A stretch of DNA of 64,000 bases from Litoditis marina (Eukaryota > Nematoda > Chromadorea > Rhabditida > Rhabditidae): assembly GCA_964036275.1 (NCBI GenBank), contig OZ038434.1:39393279-39457278 (forward strand), read 5' to 3'. Shown in pieces: positions 1 through 10,773 of the stretch. Both the position numbers and the translations under genes were made by a program. A model generated the notes under the pieces. The model had not been told where the DNA came from and did not search any database. It saw only the letters and a program-made list of their open reading frames with translations. Positions within the stretch are counted from its first letter, which is position 1. Each line of letters starts with the position of its first letter.

Positions 1-81
1 GTAACATCGATCGAGCGGAGAAATGTCATCTATTTACTTTCAATTTTCAAAAATAACATTCATTTCCCATCATATAGGTAC

Positions 82-938
82 GGTCTCAATACGCCTAGCT
101 GATTTTGAACATTTTGCTGTATTTGACCTACATTGTAGTATCGATCGAACGGGGACTTGCGATCCAGGCCAAAAATAGCGAGTCCAACGAGAACCACTGA
201 AATGAAGAGAGCGGTCCAGAGGGACGACTTCAGTGGCTGGAGAAAGGATTGCATCGGAGAGTCACGGGGAATCTGAATCATGAGCGTAATATATAGTCTT
301 TTTCATTCCTACTGAGACTTCTACAGTAGGATTTCGATACTTCCAAGCCGTTTTTCTCATTTACTTTTGATCGGAGAAGTTGAGGATTTTCGTACCTCAT
401 TCTCCTTCTCATGTAGAGTAAATATACGAAAGTATTTCACATGAGCTACATTTTCAGCTTCACAATAGCCTTCGTAAAATTGGTAAGGTTACTGTAGGAG
501 TCTCAGTAGGCATGGTGTGAACTAAACGAGTCATTCGCGAGCTACACCTAACTTTTGCCACAACAGAACTCGGGAAATGAGTGCTATTGTAAGATTTCCA
601 CCATTTTCAATGAGTACTTCTGTCCGATGGTAATTGGAATATTTTTCATGTCGATCAAACTAAAACTTCTATTTTGCTCAATTTTTTTTTAAATTGTTGT
701 TGCGTCTCGTTTTCGTGTTCTTGTCCGTGTGCAGAAATCGTTTGCAGAGTTTTCTCGTTTTTTCATTGCTTAGATTTGTTGGGTGTGATTGAACCGTTTT
801 TCAAACTTACTTAAAGAGAGTGAATCATTTAATCCCAACTTTAAACCTCATTTCCAATGTACCGGTATGTCTGACCCACTGCCAGTTTCACCGTCTCAAC
901 CGATTTCTTCAGGATCCGTATTCTCTGCCTCTCTCTGC

Positions 939-990
<52 letters not shown>

Positions 991-3900
991 CTTTCTCTTT
1001 CTCTCTTTGCGTTTTTGCACAACGGACCACTTGTCATGGACCAACCGATTTCTCGAGAATGCGTATTCCGTGATAGAGCCACGGCTCGGAGAAGTCGATA
1101 TATCTCTCCCTCTCGGGGTTGATGGTCATTCCCCCGATCGCCAGGTCGGCCAGGTCATTGTCCAGCTCCCCCAAAGAACCCGTCAGGTAGTAACCAGTCT
1201 GAAAGAAAACGTAAAATGTCTAGTATGTTACTGGGGTAGCGAACAACAGTAAATTTTCACCATTTTCAACCGTCCAGTTTACCTATTGTTCCCGTCAGGA
1301 AGTAACCAGTCTGAAAAGGGTGTGAAGTGTACAGTCCTTTATTGTGAAAGTAAAGAACTACAGTACACTATTCTTCCAGATAGAGCACGTTTAAACGGGA
1401 AAATGTTCCTGCGTGAAATACTCGTAAGGTCAACACTCAAATATCGATTAACCAATAAGGTAGATTCTAGTTAGGTCCAAATACATCATAATCTCTTGCT
1501 CCAACTTATGGCCAGATTTAAAAGTTCAATTTACATCGTCGAGTCACTTTAAATGGTGAATGATCAATTAGACTGTATGTGTTTGTGAAAATCGAAAAAA
1601 GTAGTTCCTGTCTCGCTGCAGTGCAGACAAACGGCGTTACAGTATATCTATAATCCTATTTGGTAACCCTTCATCACCACCAGAACCAAAATGGATGACC
1701 TGTTTGTTCTAGCGTTTCCCAGACTCGAGTTATGGTACAAATTAACCTACATCCTTTTCAGAAAGAAGCACAGATCCATAACTGTCATTGAGGTGAAGGG
1801 AGAACGTGAAACTCGTGTCCATACTGCTATTTACCTGTGAAATATTTTTTTTGATGAAACTAAGAGGCAGAAGAAATGTCGAAATAATTTGTACATAATT
1901 TTTGTTTGTTTGAAAGACGACATATCTCGTCGTATGTGACACGAAACAAAAAGACAGACGAGTCAAGAATTTGGTATATTCATGCTTACGGCCCACGTGA
2001 GTAACTGGTAATAAGCTCAATTGTGAATTTTTTTCACGTGACCACTGCAATTTCGTCCAGAATACCTCTGGTATTGACAGGTTGGAAAGTAGATCAATCG
2101 CATAGCCAGCACAGCAGAAGTGTTGAATATAGGATGGTAAGAATTTCGGACAGGGGTACCAAGGACCGGGCTGAAATACAGACGAAGAATTGAACGTTTA
2201 GAAATAAGTTCATTTGGAAGTTTTACGAAATGTTTTGTGTCATCCTGGATGCGCACGAAATTGCGACCAACGTGAGCTAGTATCTTTATCCAGCGTTTCG
2301 TGTTGATTTGTAATGAAACAATAATTTGGTTCTAGTCATTTTGAGTTATTTTGAAATATATCTCATATCCCACATAACTTTAATGCGAAAATAGTGTTTC
2401 GAGGGTTGGAGTTTTGAGCAAAACGATTGTCCAAAAATATATCATACCACTTTTATTTTCTGTATTCCACTGAGTTCGATATCGACCACGCCCAAGTTGT
2501 GGCATTCTTCAAGATGTATGATCGGAGTAATGTAGACAAATGGAGGGTCCTGAAGCTCACAAACCAAGATACTTTCTACGAATATTTGACAATTGTTCCA
2601 ATAATCCCATTCAGTTCTTCCTTCCCATTATGTGTTGGGAAAACCGTCTGGTGTCTAATAAAGTACAAAACACTAAACTATTAGTAAAAAGTGGGGGAAC
2701 CAACAAATGTGTGAGTTGTGTTTGGTTCGACCTCGATATCAGCAAAAAGTGAACGATACGAATTGCTGTGATACTGTAGCAGAAGTATTCTGCAAAAATA
2801 GAACAATACAAATGTTGCACAATGGTTCACGAAGCCCGCATGATATTTCAGAAATTGCCGAAGGGTATTTCATGTGTGCTTTGACGACATGCGTGCGTTG
2901 TGAACCATTGTGCAACATTTGTATTGTTCTATTTTTGCAGAATACTTCTGCTACAATATCACAGCAATTCGTATCGTTCACTTTTTGCTGATATCGAGGT
3001 CGAACCAAACACAACTCACACATTTGTTGGTTCCCCCACTTTTTACTAATTGTCCTTTTTTTGCTAGTTGTACTCCTACAACTTCATATGTTGCCTATTC
3101 ACATAGTGAATCTTGTGAACTCATTATATTATTATGGAAATCTCAGTTTTGTGTGTGCACGAAGCCGAATGCAGACCATAAAATTGCTGATGTTGTAATA
3201 TAACGCAGGTTACTGGCTCTGTGACTATCAACAACTGAACAAAAACGCTAAACGTTCCGATTGACATGTACACCGCTTTTAGCGGCGATAAGCGATGGGG
3301 ATTGGCGCCATTGACAAATCTACAATTAGAGACACCAACTCACTTACAATATAGCCATTATTTCCAATACCACATCAAAAACCTTCGTTGAAACTTTTTT
3401 TCATTCCTGCGTCAATTGACACACGCGTCTGGTGCCAGAACGAAACGAAATTTTCTAGGTTTTTGAGCTACCAGTACACACTACATGTGTCAATTACTGA
3501 TTGGAGCAATATTCAAACTATTCAATTGTCAGTTTCGTGTGTTTTTGTTTTGGCGCCATTTGGCGTCTGTTCCGAGCCAGACGATAAAGTTCGATTTTGA
3601 ATTTGTGGATCTTTATTTCACATTGGAATATTCAATATCTGTTAACTTGAAACAGTTTGATTGACGATAACTGATATTTTTCCAACTTTGGCGCCAATTG
3701 GCGCCAGCGCACAATGACAACAGAACTTTTTTTGATTTTCAGATTGAGCATCTTACTTGCCATGTGATAGTTATTTAGTGTACCGAATTTCAGACGATTC
3801 CATTGACGCTGTCGTGAGTTTGGGTTTTGGCGCCATCTGGCGCCTGATTCGAGCGCCAGAAGGAAAATTTCAGTTTTGGAAAAAGACTTTCACACTTGCC

Positions 3901-6900
3901 ACCAAAGTATTCAATTTCTATTAGTGTTCAACATTTTAGTTGATGATAAATAGTGTTTTGCCGTTTTTGGCGCCTATTGGCGCCAGCTCCGGGCGCCAAT
4001 GATGATGTATTCATCTCATATTTGGCGCGACGGGCTAACTTTTGCATTATAACTCATGTTTCAAATTTCAGCTAAATCGGTTCGGTAGTTTTTCCATTAG
4101 TGGTTTTTGGCGCCTATTGGCGCCCGCGCCCGGCGCCAATGAGGAGCTGTACATCTCATATTTGGCGCGACAAGATAACTTTTGCCATAGAATAGATGTT
4201 CCAAATTTCAGCCAAATTGGTTCAGTAGTTTTTCCACTACGATGCGGACAGAATTCCGTGAGGGACGAGGGACAAATTACGGCGGAACTTTTCAACAACG
4301 ACACGAAACCATAACTCAGGCGAAAATATTCCGATTTGGCTGAAATTTTCACACAATGTTCAATTCGTGATTATCTAACGTTCTCTCCTTTTAGTTTTCA
4401 AAAAAAGAATATGTTTGAAGATTTTTGGTAATTAAAAGGAAAAAACGAGTCCGCAATGGCCAAACCAAAGACAACTCACGCAGAGCGCTTCGCGCTCCGC
4501 GCGATTGAATGAATTCGTTGCCAGAGCGTGTCAATTTTGCCAGCGCTTGAGTGATGGACCCGCTTAGTCCTCTTGGTTTGTAGTTTGATCTCGAAAACTG
4601 ACAGGTCAGCGTTACAGCCCTGATGTAATTATTAACCCGTAATTTTGGTATCAATTTACTCACATTTACTGACAACTCCCAGGTGTTGGTAGTTTGTCGA
4701 TAAGTACGTGTATCGATATGAAACCACCGCGACGCCTTGGTTAGTTATAATACCCCTCATTTTGTTTTGCTAGTTCCATGAATATTTCACTCACATGTAC
4801 AGTGACGACTCGAAGGTGTTTGGGTAGAGTGATCTCGAGAGGTTTCACCCCTCCCGACCAGTACATTACCTCTTCGTTCAAACGCAACTGACTGCCATGC
4901 TGAAACAGACTTACTTGATTTACCATTTAGTGATTTAAAGCGCAATGACGAAGTAAATGTATGAAACGCTCAAGGGTTGAATGTTATCAGCCTCTAGCCG
5001 AATATACATTTTGACACTTTTTGGGATATGTAAATAAAAGATGTCATCTCACCATCGTAGTGATTCGAAAAACGTTATGAAATACCAGTTGCTTGCAAAC
5101 GAGAAAAAAACCAAGGTCGTGAGTTTTTGACCACTTCCCATTTTTTCAAACTGCCGGTGACAAATTGCGCTCGTCTCTTTCAAAGGCAGAAGTACACAGA
5201 GAATGGTGGATTCGAAGGAAGGAAACTAACCAGAACTCCAACTTCTCTCGGAATTTCATGAAAGTTCACAATATCATAGTCGACACTGATTCGCTCACAA
5301 CGATCGTCAAACTCAATGTTCGTCGTTGAGGTGGCGCAAATTGATCTAGAAAAACAACAACTCTTCTCACCTGACAAACACTAATGAACACAATCTGATG
5401 AAATGTTCGGAAAACAACCATTTTCAGGTGGAACCTTCAGGAGAAGTAAGAAGTAACGAAGGCTGATGCATCTTACCATCCATTTTCACACGTAGTATTC
5501 ATGTTTCGCAGTTTCATTCGAAACTTCTACTCAACTGAATCATCTTTATATGTTTTCATTGCATGAAAATCATAGCACTTAGTTATTCAGTATTAGACAA
5601 ATCAATTTCATCTGTCGCTAACTCACTTGTAGAACTGTGGCGCTTGTTCCTCTGTCCACAACGTATCTATTGATTTTCGATTGCAATTGATTGGCGGAGA
5701 TATCGATTGGTCATCGAGGGTAGTCAGAAAGTTGAGGCCGTTTTTGAGAGCGGAAAAGGATGCCCGCAGGGCGTTTATCGGAGACTGCGACAGACGACTC
5801 GCGATTACACCTGCAACTCAAGTTGTAGAGATTGATCAAGTATTTGTTGTAGTTTGATCACTGTAATTCACGGACTTTCACCGGAAACCACCAAAATCAA
5901 GCTACAAACACGGCGTAATAGGACAGCAAACACCGTACAGGTTTGCTTTCGAGTGAATGAAACTCATACAAGTTGGTATATACGAAATTTTCATGAGCTT
6001 TGGGTTAGTGCGACATTCAGCACCATGAAAAGACTTGTGTTGAGTCTTGAATGAATTTATTTGAATATGTCAAGTTCGAGTTGTAATTTGATATGTTATG
6101 ATCTGAACGCATTGAACTATCGGAAATTGGACAATTCTGATGCAAATAGACTGAATCATGTGATTTCTGTTTTCCAGTTCAGGAAATTGAAAATTCTAAC
6201 CGTCGGGAACATTTCCGGCCTTGCTACCGTCTTCATTCGTAATCCATACTTTGCCTTTTCCGGTCAACTCGGACGCAGCTTCGAATATTTTCTCAGCGTC
6301 CGCTTTTCTGAATACTTAACGTTTGTTGAGCATCCTGGTAAAGAAACTTAGTATTTCTTCTCGTCAAACATCGAGAAAAAATCATTTCATATCACTCGGT
6401 ATTACTACCTCATAGCTGGGAACTGAAAGTATTCTGATCCCTAGTCGCCATTACACCCATTGCGGTTGTTATACTCCGTTTCACCAATCGATGACTTTCT
6501 ACAGTAATCTTTCGAATATTCAAGGCTGTTTATCTATTAAACAGACGAACTTTTAGATTCACTGTTTTCTAGGCTCGTGTTAACCAATGTGGAGAACAAA
6601 ATCACAAAGTTTAAACTATTTTCCATACCTAGAAGATATCAAAAATTTGCTTGAAAGATTCGCAAGCTTACTGTAGAGGGCTATTGTTGCGTGAAACAGA
6701 CTATATAAGCTGGTATAACAACGCAAAAAATACAATGAGATCTTGTGAATTATATTTCGAATGAACTCACGTTGCATACAAGATGATAATGTTGGATGTG
6801 ACTTCTTCAAAATGTTCAGTCAGACTTGATTGCAAGGAGTCAGTCATTTCCACTTCAATATAACGTTGTACCTGCAACCGAATTGTTCCCAAGAGGATAA

Positions 6901-9631
6901 ATTACTATTATCGTAATGTTTGGAAACACTGGAAACTCTCCGTTGCAACTTGTACACAATACAAAACAGCAGGAGACAGAGTGACGCTGACTCACTCAAT
7001 GAATTTTCAATTTCAAAATTTATGAATGGAAAATCATACAGTCATAAAGGTGAAAACCAACGTGTATTTTGTTCTTCAACCTTTTCTTCTCGAAAGTTTC
7101 CACGAATTGATCTCCATTAGGGTCACCTCGCACACTCAAAACAACCACCTGCAACCAGCCGGTGAACATGTTGTCACATTATTCATTCACAGCTTTCAGC
7201 TTTCAGGTGATGTGATTAAACTTATAACTATCGAACATTTGCTTTTTCTGCTGATCATAGTTTGTATAGAAACATCCAGAAGTGGCCTAATCTTGTTAAC
7301 TCTAGTAAATTTGGAACTTTGAATATAGCATCAACATTATCTTTTCACCAGTTTGACCTTGTTCAAAATATTGTAAATATTCATTACCTGACGATACCCC
7401 AGTCGCTTCAGTAAATGCATGAAGACGTACGACTCGTCGGAGTATGCCGGAGTAGGTCGGACAAACGTTGAGTAGACTTTCTAGAAAAATAAGTTTTCAT
7501 CAAATGGTTGCTCTATACTATCACATTTTATCTACAAGAACGCATGTTTGTTTTGAAACAAATACGTCAAAAAAACCACAAGTCACTGTTCATACTCTCT
7601 AATCTGCATACGAAAAGTTGAATATTTTGTAGTTATATCTGCCACAATTCTGATGATACTTTCTGTCTGAATCCCACCCACCTTCTTACTAAACTCTGCG
7701 TCTCTGACCATTACCCCAATCGCAGGTATGTGGTAGAAAGCCAACGCATACACGGTAGTGGCAACCAGAGAGTGATACTCGATTTGAGTTTCTCTGAAGA
7801 GTTGACAGGAAGTTCACAAACTCAATTGAAAACATCTCCAAGTAATCGTAACAAATCGGTCCCATTGAGTATCGTCATGCAATTGCAGTACATTCATTAC
7901 ATGTTGCATAAGAAAAAACTCCGTTACACGTTAACTAGTTCTCTTCAACACTTGATATTTTTGTTGTCAATGTTCGACAATTACTGGGAATGTGTGATTG
8001 TCAGAGAGTACTAAATAGTCTGCTCAATGCCTTTTTAAAAACTCACACTAAGAGATTCGCAACCTTCAGTTAGCTTCTTGACAGTATTCTTCTAACATTG
8101 TCGGAAATACCACCGATTTCTCATCGAGAAAGTTATGTTATGTTAGGAATGTGTCATCATGGAATCGTTACTGTACACGATCACACATGAATGAAACAGA
8201 CCATACCGATGTAATGAAGTGGCGTATATGACTGCGGCCAGCGATCCATTGAACATTCGATCGCAGACCACTTTACCAGTCAGATCCAGTCTATTCAACC
8301 GACTAGAACATAAATGTTTGTAATAGTCATCTGAGTTCTTCTTTTGAAGCTTACTGCACACCCGAAACTAATCTGGTCTGTTAGTAGCAACATGTTAATC
8401 CCTATAAATTTAATCCTGTTTATTATTCGGCTCAAGGCGCTAAATTCTAATTACTAGTTGTTTTCCCACGCTCTCCTGGACACAAACAAAACATACAAGA
8501 CAGACATGAACAAAATTATTTTGAAATGCTTGTAAGATAAAATAGGTTTTTCTGTTCTCAATATACCAAGTTTGCGGTTGTGTTCGATGTTGTGGGGCAC
8601 ACTAATGTTCAAGGCGCCAGAAAACATGCTAATTACAGCTCATTAACCCGAGTAGGTGCTTCTTTGGTCGTTCATTCCAAGAATTGCAAGAGACCAAGCA
8701 TTACTAAACTGAAATTGGACGAAACGGAAATGCTAAACTAAACCAGAAATATGAATGTTTTCAAGTTGGAATTTTGTGCTATCATAGAATTAGCTCTTTT
8801 ATTATGGAAGTTCTCATAGATAGATGCGATCAAATCAATTATTATTATCAATGTGGTCTGATGAAACACTTGATGTAAAAATGGAAGTCCAAGATATCAC
8901 TCACGTCCGGTAGTCCAATGTGCCGCCATCCACAAACTCGGGAACTATCGTATAGTTTCCCACGGAGTATCGGGCTGTTTGGAATATTTCCAAGTACGCC
9001 ATCTGTAACCCATACACATCTTCTCGTTCTGTTGATCACGATATTGTATCTATGCATAGAGAATTATGCTCTCGTTTCGACAAAATGACTAACGATCTTG
9101 CTACTCTAAATAATGGTGGTTGATTATATCATAATCACCTAATCTTCATTACACCTATTTTTTTTAACTTTCCCATGTACTTTTTGTGTAGCTGACCTAT
9201 GAACATGTTATGATTCGTTGATATCATTGATTTTATGTTCCCCTTGTTTGTAGGTAGAGTATTGCTGCTCTACCCCTTAGGGGTCCTAGTTTTTCGTGAT
9301 TTGTGTTGTTTTTTTCAAATACACATTCATGAATAAACCTTATAACTCTTTAGAAGATTGAGTGAAATTCAATACAAAAGAGGTTGAGTTTTCTCAGATT
9401 GTGAGTTCTTATGAGAATCAGGTTTATTTCCACCATCGACAGAAGTGTGTTCGGCTACCAGTCAAAAATTCTCAAGTTATAGAAGTTCTAAAAAAAGTGT
9501 TTGCCACGACTCTGGAAACTACCTACCTTGACGGAATGAACTGTTTCTTCATAATTCTGGTCCTCGAATACCAGAATCGCAATTTTATGTTCCTGCGCAG
9601 TTGATGTACGAAATAACAATAATAAATACAT
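82..9631 (-). CDS. nmr-1: NMDA-type ionotropic glutamate receptor subunit (GluN1/nmr-1-like), 5' part, 16 exons
   Basis: Ligand-gated cation channel subunit acting at the neuronal surface. Exons, high to low: 9631-9527, 9002-8905, 8302-8207, 7793-7682, 7480-7388, 7148-7062, 6871-6771, 6307-6201, 5810-5627, 5345-5231, 4899-4795, 2549-2448, 2170-2079, 1826-1751, 1198-1046, 272-82. All phases join, giving 605 residues plus 2 nt. Seen: a short hydrophobic leader (MYLLLLFRTSTAQ), an N-terminal domain block ending VWITNEDG..PDG, the linker block KHLRVVTVH, S1 with CCAGYAIDLL and ELDNDLADLAIGGMTINPER, then PRDSPMQSFLQPL and TM1 (about 560-578) followed by DRKSPF. The CC-G-IDLL motif and IPR...SF(L)QP before TM1 match GluN1 rather than AMPA/kainate receptors. 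Thr516 and Arg521 sit where GluN1 has agonist-binding Thr518 and Arg523. The pore, M3 and S2 lie beyond position 82. The start was chosen because a TTTTTAG acceptor at 9639-9640, a possible trans-splice site, lies just upstream. The symbol is by family resemblance, not proven orthology. Confidence 0.9.
945..987. repeat. (CT)n microsatellite
   Basis: An uninterrupted CT run inside the intron between the last two visible exons of the glutamate receptor gene. On the transcribed (minus) strand it reads (GA)n, so it is not the polypyrimidine tract of this gene. Confidence 0.95.
1270..1316. repeat. Degenerate copy of an exon acceptor junction (glutamate receptor exon 15)
   Basis: This intronic stretch repeats the start of exon 15 and its acceptor (1158-1204), 112 bp away. 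GTCCAG and CCCGTCAGG keep the same 19-bp spacing in both copies, and the 25 bp around AGTAACCAGTCTGAAA differ at about one position. A second, weaker copy of the other end of the exon (1040-1070) is visible near 897-926. Confidence 0.7.
2680..3050. repeat. 371-bp foldback (palindromic) element inside a receptor intron
   Basis: The arms 2680-2830 and 2900-3050 are reverse complements over about 151 bp with no indels and only a very few mismatches (one visible at 2774/2956), separated by a 69-bp spacer. The outer ends read ATTAGTAAAAAG / CTTTTTACTAAT. Both strands therefore carry nearly the same reading frames, which are not genes. It lies in the 2.2-kb intron between exons 11 and 12 of the glutamate receptor. 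Its form fits a foldback or MITE-like DNA transposon, and transcription of the host gene would give a long RNA hairpin. I see no convincing target-site duplication. Confidence 0.92.
3540..4330. repeat. ~140-bp tandem repeat array carrying paired GGCGCC palindromes
   Basis: Units begin with TTTTGGCGCC, a second GGCGCC about 8 bp later and often a third GCGCCA. They start near 3549, 3686, 3825, 3965 and 4107, a period of 137-141 bp. The last two units also share CATCTCATATTTGGCGCGA, AACTTTTGC, a run like CAAATTTCAGC and CGGTAGTTTTTCCA. An outlying GGCGCC piece lies at 3303. Divergence increases leftwards. The array is wholly intronic in the glutamate receptor gene. CAAATTTCAG inside the units resembles a plus-strand acceptor, the wrong strand for this gene. 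Confidence 0.8.
5838..5975. repeat. Dispersed ~125-bp repeat (TTGTAGTTTGATC family), copy 1
   Basis: It starts TTGTTGTAGTTTGATC and continues about 50 bp later with CTACAAACACGGCG and then CAGCAAACACCGTA. The same order of blocks occurs near 34415-34545 and 39138-39275. It is a dispersed repeat of unknown class, within a receptor intron. Confidence 0.6.
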
Positions 9632-9639
9632 TTGTAATC

Positions 9640-10391
9640 TAAAAATGTAGTTCATCGGGATTTTGGGGTAGAGATAGAGGACTCTCGAGATGATTGAAAT
9701 GCTAGCGGCGAGAGAGTATGGCAAGGAAGGAGACGCCGAGACGGAGAGGATTGCCTTAGGTAATAGAAAGGGACATTCAATTACCACCAAATAGACTCCA
9801 ACTCTTTTGGAACACGAAATGAGGCGAGCGCGTCAAAAAGACAACTAGAAGCACGGAACGGAAATGAGATTTTTCTTTTGCGAAGAGCGATGATGGACCA
9901 CTTTCTTGTACTTTTTGTGAAGTGGAGTGTTCAAAATGATTGTTTTGTTTAAAAATTGTAAAGAATATATGAACCGATTAGCCGCGATGATTGCTAACTC
10001 ATCAAATGTTCACCTTATTTACATACTGTTCGTCATAAATTGTGGTGGATCCGTCAGTTAGACATTATCAGAAGTTCTTTTGCGCTTTCTATTTGAAGGT
10101 TGGTTGGTTTCGGGCTCTCGGGAACCACAAACATTCATCTAGGATTCAACTTTTTGTCTTGCTCCGTTTTCTCGTAAATGCGGCTCAAATTCACCTACTC
10201 TTTTTCATTTTTCAAAACTCCATGCATTGCACACCAAAGAAGTAGGCCCCTATAACCTTCTTCTCACTCTTGATCTTCTCACTTGTTTGATATCTCTCGA
10301 GAAGTTGGAAAAAGTGGTCTCATCTTCAATTTTGTCAAACAGTATCGATGTCTTGTTGATCCTGGACAAATAGAAGAGATCACAGATAACT
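9640..10391. other. Intergenic region upstream of the glutamate receptor gene
   Basis: No coding exon is supportable here. It contains the presumed 5' flank of the minus-strand receptor gene and ends at the target-site duplication of the LTR element. The long minus-strand frame running upstream of the receptor start has no conserved content and is read as 5' flank. Confidence 0.5.
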
Positions 10392-10396
10392 CTCAG
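10392..10396. repeat. Target-site duplication (left), CTCAG
   Basis: CTCAG lies directly before the left LTR and again directly after the right LTR at 13015-13019. Five bp is in the range for BEL/Pao and other LTR elements and marks the insertion boundaries. Confidence 0.85.
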
Positions 10397-10631
10397 TGTA
10401 CGGGATTATATTGGTACCTTGTGTGTATGTGTACAGTTTTGTGGTGGTTCAGTGGTTTTGTATCAAGTTTATTGCTTCCAATATACAATAGTTGTGAGGT
10501 TAACTGACGCCCGGGAGGGTCGTACAGTCTAAGAGCGGTGAGAGGGGAACTCTGCCCGCGTAGAGGCGGGGCATAGGAAACATACAAAATACGAGGCGAA
10601 TAATAAACGATAAATGGTCGTGACCACGACA
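10397..10631 (-). repeat. 3' LTR (left copy)
   Basis: 235 bp, identical by eye to 12780-13014, with TG...CA ends. On the plus strand it begins TGTACGGGATTATATTGG and ends GACCACGACA. Confidence 0.93.
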
Positions 10632-10773
10632 CTGCGAGGGGCAAAGGGGCCGCAAGAACTAATTAGTACATACAGTAATCATCAATTATGGAACACTGGT
10701 CATAGAAGGTGTAACAAGATATGACGGAAGCTGATAACTGTGGAATGATTCTGATGGAATGGGATCATAATTA

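Noticed and set aside
1828..1834. Alternative acceptor for glutamate-receptor exon 14 at a TTTCACAG site
   Set aside because: It gives an immediate in-frame stop after the preceding exon; the AAATAG acceptor at 1827-1828 keeps the conserved frame.
2707..3023. Two overlapping ORFs on opposite strands that encode nearly the same ~94-residue peptide
   Set aside because: They are a by-product of the foldback palindrome at 2680-3050, with no domain and no exon structure.
4042..4352. ORFs on both strands across the GGCGCC array
   Set aside because: They lie inside a tandem repeat and an intron; codon content reflects the repeat unit.
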